The notes below the pieces were generated by a model. It ran no database searches. It was not told the origin of the DNA and saw only the letters and a list, made by a program, of their open reading frames with translations. Position numbers and translations under genes: made by a program. Below are positions 1 through 8,199 of a stretch of 64,000 nucleotides of DNA, one piece after another. Numbering within the stretch: the stretch's first letter is position 1; the number at the start of each line of letters is the position of its first letter. Source of the stretch: VRUE01 sp963748075 (GTDB lineage Bacteria > Actinomycetota > Thermoleophilia > Solirubrobacterales > 70-9); contig CAVVHQ010000043.1 in NCBI GenBank assembly GCA_963748075.1, positions 36,788 through 100,787 on the forward strand. The letters are read 5' to 3'.

Positions 1-2
1 AC

Positions 3-434
3 GAGCTGGAGGCCGCAGAACTGCTCGCCGCAGTGGGGCTGCGGGTGCTCGGCTTCCTCGGAGGCGGGATGAGCGCCTGGCGGGCGGAGGAGCGCCCGGT
101 GCAGCGGATCGAGCTGGTTGGGCCCGAGGGGCTGGCCGAGCTGCTGGACGGCCCCGAGCCGCCGCTGATCCTCGACGTGCGCGGCTCCGGCGAGTTCGCC
201 GAAGCGCACATCGCCGGCTCTCTGCACGTCCCCTACGGCGAGCTGGCGCGACGGCTCGAAGAGCTGCCCCGCGACCGCGCCCTGGCGACGATCTGCAAGG
301 GCGGCAAACGGAGCGGCCTCGCAGCCTCGGTGCTGCAGCGCGAGGGCTTCGAGACGATCCACGTCGCCTGCGGCGGGGTCGGCACCTGGCAGGGCGAAGG
401 GCGGCCGGTCGAGACCGCCGAGGTTCCTGCCTGA
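3..434 (+). CDS. Rhodanese-domain protein, C-terminal part (5' end outside window)
   Basis: The frame is already open at base 3, so the gene starts upstream of the window. The first visible residues end in GFLGGGMSAW, the typical end of one rhodanese domain, and a second complete rhodanese domain follows. It holds a catalytic-type loop CKGGKRS with the expected cysteine that would carry the persulfide. Tandem rhodanese domains commonly follow a metallo-beta-lactamase domain in persulfide dioxygenase-like proteins, so the missing N-terminus could be MBL-fold; that is inference. A GTG at 33 is available but lies inside the first domain and is not the real start. Confidence 0.8.
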   Translation, partial: ELEAAELLAAVGLRVLGFLGGGMSAWRAEERPVQRIELVGPEGLAELLDGPEPPLILDVRGSGEFAEAHIAGSLHVPYGELARRLEELPRDRALATICKGGKRSGLAASVLQREGFETIHVACGGVGTWQGEGRPVETAEVPA

Positions 435-443
435 GGTCCTATC

Positions 444-537
444 CCGGCAGGGGTTCCACTTAACTTTTTTTGAACACAGGGTGGGCCGTCCGAGGTCGGC
501 TGCCCAAAAAAAGTACAAGACGTTCCACCCCTACCGG
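444..537. repeat. Imperfect palindromic element in an intergenic gap
   Basis: The gap between the rhodanese stop (434) and the NlpC/P60 stop (605) contains outer arms CCGGCAGGGGT (444-454) and ACCCCTACCGG (527-537), 10 of 11 pairing. Inner arms are ACTTTTTTTG and CAAAAAAAGT, both with T7/A7 runs. The T runs could end transcription on either strand, although no strong GC stem sits directly before them. No protein is visible in this gap. Confidence 0.4.
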
Positions 538-604
538 AATAGAACCTTCCTCTACCGCCCGCCCCGGGTTCGCCTGCCTCTGTGGCGGTCAGCTTTGGGA
601 ATGT

Positions 605-1849
605 CTAGTAACCGGGGGGGTGACGCGCGACGAATCCGGAAGTGGAGCTGACCGGGGACGGGTGCCAGCGGGGGCCGGCGCCGCCCGAGGTGTCGAAGGC
701 GAGGCCGGCGATGATCACCCAGGCATGGCCCGAGTTGGCGTAGACCGTGATCCAGTGGCCGGCGCCCGCATCGCCCCAGGTCTCCAGCCCGGTCGAGTCG
801 AGCGGGCTGTCGAGGAACCCGCCGCCGTGCAGGGCGAAGCTGACCGCGCCCGAGCAGTCGTAGCCGGAGGACTCGAAGGAGCCGTGGCCGCCGCCCCAGA
901 CGTAGGGGGTGGTGGCGATCGCGTTGGCGGCTTCGATCGCCGCCGCGACCGCCGGCGGGGCGCCGCTCGGCACGCTGGCCTGGCTTTCGGAGATGTAGCT
1001 GGCGCTCTGACCCGGGGTGAGCGGCGCCGGCGCCGCGGCGGGCGGCGCGGCGCTGCCGGCGGAGGCGATCTGCGAGGAGATCGCCGCCAGGTTGTCGCCG
1101 AGCGCCTGTTCGCGCGACTCGAGCGATTCCAGCTTGCGCTGCCGCTGCGCCTGCGCCGCCTTCAGATCGGTGAAGCGAACGGCGGCTTGCTGCTTGGCGG
1201 CAGCTGCTTCGCGCTCCTTGGCGGCGATCGCGTCGCGCGCTTCCTTCAGCTGCCGGCGGATCGCCGCCATCCGCCTGACCGCGGCCTTCGCTTCGTCGCG
1301 CAGCCCCTTGACCCGCTCGGCGACCGAGTCGTCGTAGTCCTGGACGCGGCTCAAGTATTCGGCGCGGGCGTTGAGCTGGGACCAGCTCGCCGATTCGACG
1401 ACGACGCTGAGCACGTCGGGGCTGCCCGCCTCGTAGATCGCGACCAGCCGCTGCCGCAGGACCCCGAGGGCGCGACGCAGGCGAGACCGGATCCGGGCCA
1501 GCCGTCGCTTCTCGGCGGCCAGCTTGGCGCCGGCGCGGTCCAGTTCGCCCTGCTTGGCGGTCAGCTCGCGTTCCAGCGCGAGCTGCTGCTGGCGCAGCCG
1601 CGAGACTTCGCCGAGCATCGCGTCGATCGCCTCGTTCTGTTCGGCGATCGTCGCGCTCAGCGAGCTCTGGCTTTCGCGCACCTTGCTCAGCTTGCCCTGC
1701 GTCGCGTCGAGCTTCTCGCGCAGGGTGGCAGCCGGCGCGCTCGCCACCAGGCAGAGCGCGAGAAGCAGCAGGGCGGCGAACAGCGGCAGCAACCGCGGGG
1801 TGCCGGAGGGGGCGCGCATCGAGCGCGTCACGCTAGCGAAGTTGCCCAA
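605..1849 (-). CDS. Secreted coiled-coil NlpC/P60-family cell-wall hydrolase
   Basis: Likely peptidoglycan endopeptidase. A signal peptide (about residues 15-41, Leu/Ala-rich, ending in APAA) is followed by a long Ala/Glu/Arg/Gln coiled coil (about 42-270), a Pro/Ala linker, and a C-terminal NlpC/P60-like domain with YVWGGGHG, the catalytic-cysteine motif YDCSGA and a later histidine in NSGHAW. The coiled coil plus hydrolase layout resembles PcsB/RipA-type proteins whose coiled coil controls activity, probably at division; the division role is inference. The start is uncertain: TTG at 1849 gives the longest frame, but ATG at 1819 directly before the signal peptide is equally plausible. The gene lies downstream of a terminator (1910-1946), so it probably has its own promoter. 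Confidence 0.85.
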   Translation of the reverse strand: MGNFASVTRSMRAPSGTPRLLPLFAALLLLALCLVASAPAATLREKLDATQGKLSKVRESQSSLSATIAEQNEAIDAMLGEVSRLRQQQLALERELTAKQGELDRAGAKLAAEKRRLARIRSRLRRALGVLRQRLVAIYEAGSPDVLSVVVESASWSQLNARAEYLSRVQDYDDSVAERVKGLRDEAKAAVRRMAAIRRQLKEARDAIAAKEREAAAAKQQAAVRFTDLKAAQAQRQRKLESLESREQALGDNLAAISSQIASAGSAAPPAAAPAPLTPGQSASYISESQASVPSGAPPAVAAAIEAANAIATTPYVWGGGHGSFESSGYDCSGAVSFALHGGGFLDSPLDSTGLETWGDAGAGHWITVYANSGHAWVIIAGLAFDTSGGAGPRWHPSPVSSTSGFVARHPPGY

Positions 1850-1873
1850 AAACTGTTAGGAGTTGCTAATAAC

Positions 1874-1891
1874 CTGCAACTTCGGTTGCAG
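1874..1891. other. Perfect UUCG-tetraloop hairpin upstream of the NlpC/P60 gene
   Basis: CTGCAAC-TTCG-GTTGCAG forms a perfect 7-bp stem with a TTCG loop on the plus strand; on the minus strand, the sense strand of the adjacent gene, the loop reads CGAA. It lies 25 bp upstream of the longest possible start of the 605-1849 gene and after the preceding terminator, so it could be part of that gene's leader or an operator. Confidence 0.4.
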
Positions 1892-1909
1892 AATCCGCTC
1901 TCTTGCAGG

Positions 1910-1946
1910 AAAAACGGCCGCCGTGACGACTACGTCGCGGCGGCCG
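1910..1946 (-). terminator. Rho-independent terminator of the SHOCT-protein gene
   Basis: On the minus strand a 9-bp CGGCCGCCG/CGGCGGCCG stem, extended by an inner GACG/CGTC stem, is followed at once by five T residues. It lies about 70 bp past the stop of the 2015-2404 gene and before the NlpC/P60 gene, separating the two transcription units. Confidence 0.75.
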
Positions 1947-2014
1947 CCGTGACCAGGGGACGTGCCGCCGCAGGGCGGCCCATATGGGCGCCGTAGCGAC
2001 GGCACCTCCGGGGG

Positions 2015-2404
2015 TCAGGCCAGCAGTTTGGCCTTCGCCCGCTCGAACTCCTCGTTCGTGATCGCTCCCTTGTCCTTCAGGTCGTTGAGCTTGTGCAGCT
2101 CGTCGGCCGGCGAGCTCTGCGCCTGTTCGCGGATGTAGGAGTCCATGTGCTGCTTCGCCTCGGCCTGGGCTTTGATCGTCCTGTCGCGCATCCCGCTGCC
2201 GCGCACGATCAGGTAGACGAGCGCCGTCAGGAAGGGGATCAGCACGAGGAAGAGGACCCAGGCGGCCTTCCCCCAGCCGGAGGTCTCGTGGTCGCGGAAC
2301 AGGTCGGTGAGGATCGTGATCAGGATCCAGATCCAGACCACGAAGAAGAAGATCTCGAGGGCGAGGAGAAGAGCTTCGCCCAGGTTGATGTCGGCAAACG
2401 GCAC
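2015..2404 (-). CDS. Small membrane protein with PLDc_N and SHOCT domains
   Basis: About 129 residues. Two hydrophobic helices (about residues 8-32 and 44-64), typical of the phospholipase-D-nuclease N-terminal membrane module, are followed by a charged linker and a C-terminal SHOCT motif (DELHKLNDLKDKGAITNEEF). SHOCT domains are oligomerisation tails found on many unrelated proteins; the function here is unknown. The GTG at 2404 is chosen because AAAGGA lies 6 bases upstream; an in-frame ATG at 2449 would add 15 residues of poor character. The gene follows 2446-3084 closely on the same strand. Confidence 0.8.
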   Translation of the reverse strand: MPFADINLGEALLLALEIFFFVVWIWILITILTDLFRDHETSGWGKAAWVLFLVLIPFLTALVYLIVRGSGMRDRTIKAQAEAKQHMDSYIREQAQSSPADELHKLNDLKDKGAITNEEFERAKAKLLA

Positions 2405-2445
2405 GGCGGGTCCTTTCGGTAGGGACAGAGTGTGGGGCGGGAAGA

Positions 2446-3084
2446 TCATAGAAACGGCAGCGTCGCGAGGCGAGCCACGCCGCCCAGGAACATCAGCGAG
2501 CCGAAAGCCAGGGTCGCGATCACCAGCCGCAGCGAGCGGAACTTGACCGAGAGGCCGCCGAAGAACAGCACCGCGGCGAAGAAGATCGTCGCCAGCACGT
2601 AGTTGTCGGAGGTCTGGTTTGCTTCGCGGCCTTCCTCGAAGAGCTGCGAAGCCTCGTCTTCGAGCCGTTCGGATTCCTCCAAGTCGGCCACCTTGTACTG
2701 CTTCATCTGGAAGGGGACGTCGGGCGCGTCGGGGTTCTTCAGCGGCCGCGTCTTCAGCCAGGCGTTGAAGGCGCGCTTGAACTCGTCGCGGAAGAAGTGC
2801 TGGCTGAGGATCCCCTCGAGCTGTTTGTTGCCCTGCGAGTAGGCGACCGCGAACTGGGTGAACAGGTCGGCGTCGATCGTGACGAAGGAGAAGCCGCGCG
2901 ACTGCGCCTTGGCGGACTCGGTGCGGGCCGCGCCGGCCTGCGTGAAGCGGGTCGACTGCTGGCCGCCCCAGCGGGTCGCCTCGTAGGCGCTGTAGGCGGT
3001 GGTCAGGGTCGCCGCCGCGAGCAGCGCCGCGGACCACAGCTCGAACCGCTCGCGCAAGTTGCCGTTGCGATCCACGTCGCGCAC
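2446..3084 (-). CDS. Integral membrane protein of unknown function
   Basis: About 212 residues. One N-terminal transmembrane helix (about residues 15-36) is followed by a soluble region rich in Gln, Glu and Lys (about 40-140) and two or three C-terminal hydrophobic helices (about 150-210). This resembles small membrane proteins with a cytoplasmic loop, but I do not recognise the family. GTG at 3084 or 3075 are possible starts. It is upstream of the SHOCT membrane protein on the same strand, so the two probably share a transcript. Confidence 0.65.
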   Translation of the reverse strand: MRDVDRNGNLRERFELWSAALLAAATLTTAYSAYEATRWGGQQSTRFTQAGAARTESAKAQSRGFSFVTIDADLFTQFAVAYSQGNKQLEGILSQHFFRDEFKRAFNAWLKTRPLKNPDAPDVPFQMKQYKVADLEESERLEDEASQLFEEGREANQTSDNYVLATIFFAAVLFFGGLSVKFRSLRLVIATLAFGSLMFLGGVARLATLPFL

Positions 3085-3211
3085 TCTATTCGCAGCGAAG
3101 AGCACCTGAGCCCCGTCTGAACCGCCGACGCCGCCAGCGCCACAGCCGTAATCCCCTCGTAAGACGGCGGCGCGATACTCGGACCCCCGACCCCGACGAC
3201 GAGGAGAACAA

Positions 3212-3712
3212 ATGGCACGCCTGTCGATTCTCGCGCTCTGCGCCGCCGCGATCGTCGCGGCCGGCTGCGGCAGCGGCAGCGAGAGCACCACGGCGAGCGC
3301 CGCGCAGAGCGGCGCGACGAGCGAGAACGCTGCGAAGGCGACGGCCAGCGCCCGCAAGGGCAAGCAGGTGAAGGCGATCGGCTCGAGCTACGGGAAGGTG
3401 ATCGCCGACCGGCGCGGCGAGGCCTTCTACCTGTTCGGCAAGGACAAGGGCGGCAAGAGCCGCTGCTACGGCGCCTGCGCCCGCGCCTGGCCGCCGGTGA
3501 TCACCAAGGGCAAGCCGCGCGCCGGCAACGGGGTGCGGGCGCGGCTGCTCGGCACGACGCGGCGCAAGAACGGCAAGCTCCAGGCCACCTACGCCGGCCA
3601 CCCCCTCTACTACTACGTGGACGACTCGCCGGGGCGCATCCTCTGCCAGAACGTCAGCGAGTTCGGCGGCCTCTGGCTGGTCGTCAAGCCGAGCGGCGAG
3701 CCGGTCACCTAA
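3212..3712 (+). CDS. Lipoprotein_15 (PF03640-like) secreted repeat lipoprotein
   Basis: The N-terminal signal ends in the lipobox IVAAGC, so the protein is probably lipid-anchored at Cys19. A low-complexity Ser/Ala linker is followed by two copies of the family motif: a 'DRRGEAFYLF.KD' unit with Tyr and Asp, and a second 'AGHPLYYYVDD' unit. Conserved cysteines (CYGACARAWPP) are present. The family is widespread in bacteria and of unknown function, sometimes proposed to act in cell-surface redox. AGGAG lies 6 bases before ATG. It is transcribed divergently from the 2446-3084 gene and its stop overlaps the end of the SpoU methyltransferase gene by 4 bp. Confidence 0.85.
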   Translation: MARLSILALCAAAIVAAGCGSGSESTTASAAQSGATSENAAKATASARKGKQVKAIGSSYGKVIADRRGEAFYLFGKDKGGKSRCYGACARAWPPVITKGKPRAGNGVRARLLGTTRRKNGKLQATYAGHPLYYYVDDSPGRILCQNVSEFGGLWLVVKPSGEPVT

Positions 3713-4476
3713 GCACCCTCCCGCGGGGAAAGCCGCTGGGCGAAGAGGACCGCGGCCACCGCGGTGGCGAGGTTGAGGCTGGAGACGCCGGAGCGCATCG
3801 GGATCGCGAGGCGGGCGTCGGCGCGCTCGAGCAGGGCGTCGCTGAGTCCGTAGCGCTCGCTGCCGAAGGCGAGGATCGCGCGCGGCGGCAGCTCGGCCGG
3901 GCGCAGGTCCTCGCCTCCGGGGTCGATCGCGATCAGCGGCCGGTCGCTCTCCGGCGGGGCCGCCGCCGCGGCGACCGGCAGGGCGAAGTGCAGTCCGGCG
4001 GCGCCACGCAGCGCGTCGGGGTGCCAGGGGTCGATGGGCCCGGTGGTGAGCACGCCCGCCGCGTCGGCCGCCGCCGCGACCCGCACGCAGGCCCCCAGGT
4101 TGCCCATCGTGCGCGGCTCCTCGAGCAGGACCAGCGGCGCCGATCGCGTGTCGACCAGCACCGCCTCGGGCGGGATGCGGCGGCGCTGGGCGATCGCGAC
4201 GACCCCGGTGCGGGGCGCCTGCGGGACCAGCTCGGCCAGCACCTCGGGAGCGACCCGCTCGGTCTGCTCGACCAGCGAGCCGGCCAGGTCGGGGGCCAGC
4301 TCCGCGACGAGCCGCTCGAGCTGCTCGGGCTCGGAGGCGACTGCCTCCAGCAGGTCGGCGCCGAAGCGCAGCGCGTGCTTGAGGGTGTGGAAGCCCTCCA
4401 GCACCGCGAGGCGCTGGTCGCGCCGTGCGCTGCGGTAGCGGCGGATCAGCCCCTGCTCGGCGACGGCATCGCTCAC
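3709..4476 (-). CDS. SpoU/TrmH-family (SPOUT) RNA methyltransferase
   Basis: About 255 residues. The C-terminal SPOUT trefoil-knot signatures are clear: motif 1 EEPRTMGNLGACVR, motif 2 AFGSERYGLS, and motif 3 IPMRSGVSSLNLATA, which bind S-adenosylmethionine and carry the Asn and Arg used for 2'-O-ribose methylation. The N-terminal roughly 90 residues are a substrate-binding domain of the SpoU_sub_bind type, here degenerate. The target (tRNA or 23S rRNA) cannot be told from sequence. Confidence 0.88.
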   Translation of the reverse strand: MSDAVAEQGLIRRYRSARRDQRLAVLEGFHTLKHALRFGADLLEAVASEPEQLERLVAELAPDLAGSLVEQTERVAPEVLAELVPQAPRTGVVAIAQRRRIPPEAVLVDTRSAPLVLLEEPRTMGNLGACVRVAAAADAAGVLTTGPIDPWHPDALRGAAGLHFALPVAAAAAPPESDRPLIAIDPGGEDLRPAELPPRAILAFGSERYGLSDALLERADARLAIPMRSGVSSLNLATAVAAVLFAQRLSPREGA

Positions 4477-4503
4477 CGCCGCATCATGACCCGACTCAGT
4501 GCG

Positions 4504-5685
4504 CTAACGCCGCGCGGTCGGCACGATGGTCAGCGAGCGGTCGTTCTCGTCCGGGAACCCGTCCAGGAACGGGGTCAGGTAGCGGCCGACGATCTTGCCG
4601 TCCCGCTCGTGCCAGGGCGGGGTCTCGTCGAGGGTCGAGATTTCTCCATGGCCGCCGGCCGGGCGGCCAAAGAGGTAGCGGGGCTCGTTGCCCGTCCAGA
4701 GGACCGCGCGCAGCACCGGGTCGAACGGCGAGGGCTCGAGGTCGCAGCCGACGGCGGCGGCGATCGCTTCTGCCGCCGCATCGGCCTGTTGGGTCGCGAT
4801 CCCGCCCTGCTTGATCGCAAACGCCGTCACGTCGCCAGCCGCGAAGACGCGCTCCACCCCGACCACCCGGCTGTGCTCGTCGACCGGGACGAAGCCGTCC
4901 TCGTCGTGGGGGACGCCGTCGATCCGGCGGCCCTCGAGGCGGGGCAGGCTGACCACCGCCTCGGTCTCGATCGGCGCGCCGGGGGCGATCTCGAGGCGAC
5001 CGCGGTCGAACCCGACCGGGTGGGTGCCGGCCACCAGCTCGATCCCGCGCTGGTCCAGCAGCCGCGCCATCTTCTCGGCGACGGTGCGCCCGAACAGGTC
5101 CAGCGGCGCGTCCTCCGGCGTGACCACGGTGAGCCGCGCGTCTTCGATGCCCGACCGGGCCAGCACCGCGGAGGCCAGCAGCGCCAGCTCGTAGAGCGGC
5201 AGCGCCCAGCTAGATCCTCCCGGCATCGTGAAGACGACGTCGCGCAGGCCGCCGGCGCGCAGCCGGCGCACCACCCCGCCGACGCCGCCTTCGTCGGCGA
5301 CGCCCCAGAAGGTGACGGCACCGGGGACCGCCCACAGCATGCGGGCGCCGGGCGCAAGGACGAGCTGGTCGTATTCGACCCGCTCACCGTCGCGCGCGCT
5401 GACCCACCCCGCCTCGGCGTCCACCGAGACGATCCCGCCCAGGTGGAACGAGGCGCCACAGCTCCTGGCCAGGCCCTCCAGGTCGTAGCGGAAGATGCTG
5501 CCGGCGCCGTAGGGCTCGCCGACCGCGAAGGGCCGATAGACGAACTCGCGCCGCGGCGCCCACAGCTCGACCGTCACCCGTCCGCGGGCCAGCTCGCGCA
5601 ACGCCAGCGCAGCCTCCAGCGCGGCTACGCCGCCACCGGCGATCACCACCTTGGGGAGCCCCTGGTCGCCCGACTCCGCATGCAT
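4504..5685 (-). CDS. FAD/NAD(P)-dependent oxidoreductase, SQR/NDH-2-like
   Basis: About 393 residues of the two-dinucleotide-binding-domain flavoprotein fold. The N-terminal Rossmann motif is VVIAGGGVAALEAA (residues 13-26), and the C-terminal FAD motif VFAAGDVTAFAIKQGG precedes a helix contacting the quinone side in this family. The extent and overall look fit sulfide:quinone oxidoreductases and type II NADH dehydrogenases. I cannot see the conserved cysteine trio of true SQR, so a substrate assignment is not supported. It is divergent from the universal stress protein gene, with a long dyad between them. Confidence 0.8.
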   Translation of the reverse strand: MHAESGDQGLPKVVIAGGGVAALEAALALRELARGRVTVELWAPRREFVYRPFAVGEPYGAGSIFRYDLEGLARSCGASFHLGGIVSVDAEAGWVSARDGERVEYDQLVLAPGARMLWAVPGAVTFWGVADEGGVGGVVRRLRAGGLRDVVFTMPGGSSWALPLYELALLASAVLARSGIEDARLTVVTPEDAPLDLFGRTVAEKMARLLDQRGIELVAGTHPVGFDRGRLEIAPGAPIETEAVVSLPRLEGRRIDGVPHDEDGFVPVDEHSRVVGVERVFAAGDVTAFAIKQGGIATQQADAAAEAIAAAVGCDLEPSPFDPVLRAVLWTGNEPRYLFGRPAGGHGEISTLDETPPWHERDGKIVGRYLTPFLDGFPDENDRSLTIVPTARR

Positions 5686-5782
5686 AGATCGACATTACGC
5701 ACGCCGGTTCGGCACTCCATCCGCACGAACCCACCGATCGAGGTTCGGCTTATCACCGATGCCCCGGCCGGCGCTCCCGTTG

Positions 5783-5844
5783 AGAGCCTCTCCCAGTAGG
5801 CCCCGCACCCCTGGATGCGCACGCTCCCTACCGGGAGAGGCTCT
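5783..5844. promoter_or_regulatory. 18-bp inverted repeat (one mismatch) between divergent genes
   Basis: Arms 5783-5800 (AGAGCCTCTCCCAGTAGG) and 5827-5844 (CCTACCGGGAGAGGCTCT) pair at 17 of 18 positions around a 26-nt loop. The repeat lies 49 bp upstream of the universal stress protein start. There is no T run on either side, so a terminator is unlikely; a regulator binding site or a structured 5' leader fits better. Confidence 0.55.
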
Positions 5845-5892
5845 AAGGTTCTGCCGAGCGGGGGAGACCGGAAGCGGAAAGGAAGGCGACCG

Positions 5893-6744
5893 ATGCGATT
5901 GCTTGTGGGCCATGACGGAAGCGGCGGAGGACGCGACGCGCTCGCGCTGGCCCGCGTGCTGGGCTCGGCGGAGCCGTCGAGCGCCCTGGTCGTCGCGGTG
6001 ATGCCCTACGGGCCGCTGCCCGTGCGCTTCGTCGAGCTGGAGAGCGATGCGGCGGCCGCAGCGGAGCCGCTGCTCGACGAAGCGCGCAAGCGGCTGGAGG
6101 GGCTCGAGGTCGAGACGCGCGCCTTCGGGGGCGGCTCGCCCGCCGGCGTGATGACCGACCTCGCCGAACGCCGCGAGGTCGACTCGATCGTGGTCGGCTC
6201 CCCCCACCGCGGCCCGGTCGGGCGCACGCTGATCGGCAGCGTCGCCGAGGGGGTCCTGCACGGCGCCCCCTGCACCGTCACCGTCGCGCCCCGCGGCTAC
6301 GCGGAGCAGGATCGTCGCTCGCTCGGCCTGATCGGGGTCGCCTACGACGGCACGCCGGAAGCGAAGGCGGCGCTGCGGCGCGCCCGCGCCTTGGCCGAGG
6401 CGAGCGGCGCCGCGGTCAGGGTGCTGACCGTGGTCGCCCCGCCGGTGGCGCTGCCCGGCGTGGTCGGCTACACGCCGGTCGAGCCGCCCGAACCCGACAA
6501 GGTGATCGCGGAGGGGGTGCGGGAGCTCGGCCCCGAGGTGACCGCCGAGAGCCGCAAGCTCGACGGCCCGCCGGCCCCCACCCTGGCGAAGGCCTGCGAG
6601 GACGGCGTCGACCTGCTGGTCGTCGGCTCGCGCGGCTACGGCCCGGTGATGCGGGCGCTGCTCGGCTCGGTCTCCACGCAGTTGATCGCCGAGGCCCCCT
6701 GCCCGGTGATGGTCGTGCCGCGGCCGCGGGCCGACGGCGAGTAG
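5893..6744 (+). CDS. Tandem-domain universal stress protein (UspA family)
   Basis: About 283 residues with two Usp domains (about 1-135 and 145-283). Both carry the ATP-binding G-x2-G-x9-G-S/T pattern: GSPHRGPVGRTLIGSVAEG and GSRGYGPVMRALLGSVS. Each domain begins with a beta strand ending in Asp (LLVGHDGS, GVAYDG). Tandem Usp proteins in actinobacteria respond to hypoxia or starvation; no trigger is visible here beyond the long dyad upstream. ATG at 5893 is chosen because GGAAGG precedes it; upstream in-frame extension is low-quality sequence. Confidence 0.9.
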   Translation: MRLLVGHDGSGGGRDALALARVLGSAEPSSALVVAVMPYGPLPVRFVELESDAAAAAEPLLDEARKRLEGLEVETRAFGGGSPAGVMTDLAERREVDSIVVGSPHRGPVGRTLIGSVAEGVLHGAPCTVTVAPRGYAEQDRRSLGLIGVAYDGTPEAKAALRRARALAEASGAAVRVLTVVAPPVALPGVVGYTPVEPPEPDKVIAEGVRELGPEVTAESRKLDGPPAPTLAKACEDGVDLLVVGSRGYGPVMRALLGSVSTQLIAEAPCPVMVVPRPRADGE

Positions 6745-6768
6745 TCCGCTCCCGACCTCAGCGCCCTC

Positions 6769-8190
6769 TCAGCGCGAGGTCAGGCTGGCGACCAGCTCGA
6801 CGTACTCTTTCAGCCTGCCGATCCCGAGGAAGCGGTCCATCACCCGTTCGCGAGCCGCGCCGCCCAACCGCGCCGCCAGCTCGGGATCGTCGAGCAGCGA
6901 GCGGATCGCCCGGCCGAAGGCCGCCAGGTCGTGCGGGTCGTCGACCAGCAGGCCCGACTCGCCGTCGACGATCTGGTCCTGGATGCCGCCGACCCGGCTG
7001 CCGACCATCGGCCGTTCCTTCCACATCCCCTCGGCGACCGTGAGCCCGAAGCCCTCGGCGAGGCTCTTCTGCACCAGCACGTCGGCGCGGCGCTGCAGCG
7101 CGTTGACCATCGCCCCGTTTTCGTCGAGGTCGTACATCGGCAGGCTGACCAGATGGGCACGCCGCCGCGCCTCGTCCGGCAGCCGCCGCCACGACTCGGC
7201 GACGTCGCCGAACACCACGGCGCCCTCGGGGTCGTCGGCGACGGCGCCGGTGGCGGGGGCGACGAGGGCGAGGTGGACGCCCGGGTCGTCCAGGTATCGC
7301 TCGAAGCACTCGAGCAGGCCGCGCGGGTCCTTGAGGCGGTCCCAGCGGGAGACCTGGACGACCAGCTTGGCCCCCGCCGGCAGCGGCTCCTCCTGAAGCA
7401 GCTCGGCGGGGCGCTCGACCCGGTCGGGGGTGCCGTCGCCGCGGACGAAGACCGGCGCCGTCTCGGGCGGGCCGTCACGGAGACCGAGCGTCCGCAGGAC
7501 CGCCTCCACGGTGTCCGGGTCCAGCTCCTGGTTCTTCGCCGAGAAGGGGTCGATCGCCGGCGGCATCAGCCAGACCTTGCCGCGGTCCAGCCCGTCCCAG
7601 GCGTACTCGGCGCGCGAGAACACGTAGGCGTCCGCCGGCTCGACGTAGGGGCGCAGGAAGTCCCAGGTGCGGCGGGCCAGCGCGTCCGGCTCGTCGATCC
7701 CGATGTGGCAGCGCCAGACGACCCGGGCGCCCAGCTCCTTCATCGCCGGAACCAGGGCGGCGGTCTGCGGGTCGTGCAGGTAGACGACGTCGCCGGGCTG
7801 CAGGAGGCGCTCGAGGTGGGCGGCGCTGCCGGCCAGCGTCGCCTCGTAGACGTGGCGCTCCCCCTCCCCCAGCTCGCCGCCGTCGCCGGGGTCGCCGTGC
7901 AGGTTGTTGTGGAGGCGCTTGGTGACCGTGAAGAACTCCTCCCCGTCGCGCAGCACCACCCAGCGGGTGTCGATCCCGGCGCCGCGCACGTAGGGCAGCA
8001 GCGCGTGGAGGATCTCGGCGACGCCACCGCCGCGGGCGGTCGAGCTGACGTGCCAGATCGCCAGCCCGGCGAACTCGTCGCGCGCCCGCTCGGCCACCCG
8101 TTCGAACGGCGCGAACCCCTCGGCGCCGAGCAGCGCCTCGAAGCGCTCGAGCGGCTGCGGCGGGATCTGCACGAACTTGGGGACTGCCAT
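6769..8190 (-). CDS. treT: Trehalose glycosyltransferring synthase TreT (GT4)
   Basis: About 473 residues. The N-terminal block IWHVSSTARGGGVAEILHAL, followed by DTRWVVL, is characteristic of TreT, which makes trehalose from an NDP-glucose and glucose. The GT-B C-terminal half has the nucleotide-sugar site with KSLAEGFGLTVAEGMW (the E-x7-E motif of GT4 enzymes) and RVGGIQDQIVDG. The product would serve as compatible solute or cell-envelope precursor. It lies 9 bp downstream of the deacetylase-like gene on the same strand, so they are probably co-transcribed. Confidence 0.88.
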   Translation of the reverse strand: MAVPKFVQIPPQPLERFEALLGAEGFAPFERVAERARDEFAGLAIWHVSSTARGGGVAEILHALLPYVRGAGIDTRWVVLRDGEEFFTVTKRLHNNLHGDPGDGGELGEGERHVYEATLAGSAAHLERLLQPGDVVYLHDPQTAALVPAMKELGARVVWRCHIGIDEPDALARRTWDFLRPYVEPADAYVFSRAEYAWDGLDRGKVWLMPPAIDPFSAKNQELDPDTVEAVLRTLGLRDGPPETAPVFVRGDGTPDRVERPAELLQEEPLPAGAKLVVQVSRWDRLKDPRGLLECFERYLDDPGVHLALVAPATGAVADDPEGAVVFGDVAESWRRLPDEARRRAHLVSLPMYDLDENGAMVNALQRRADVLVQKSLAEGFGLTVAEGMWKERPMVGSRVGGIQDQIVDGESGLLVDDPHDLAAFGRAIRSLLDDPELAARLGGAARERVMDRFLGIGRLKEYVELVASLTSR

Positions 8191-8199
8191 AGCCCCAGC

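Noticed and set aside
1850..1909. c-di-AMP (ydaO-type) riboswitch before the NlpC/P60 gene
   Set aside because: Only 60 bp lie between the terminator and the gene, too short for that riboswitch, and its conserved cores are not visible.
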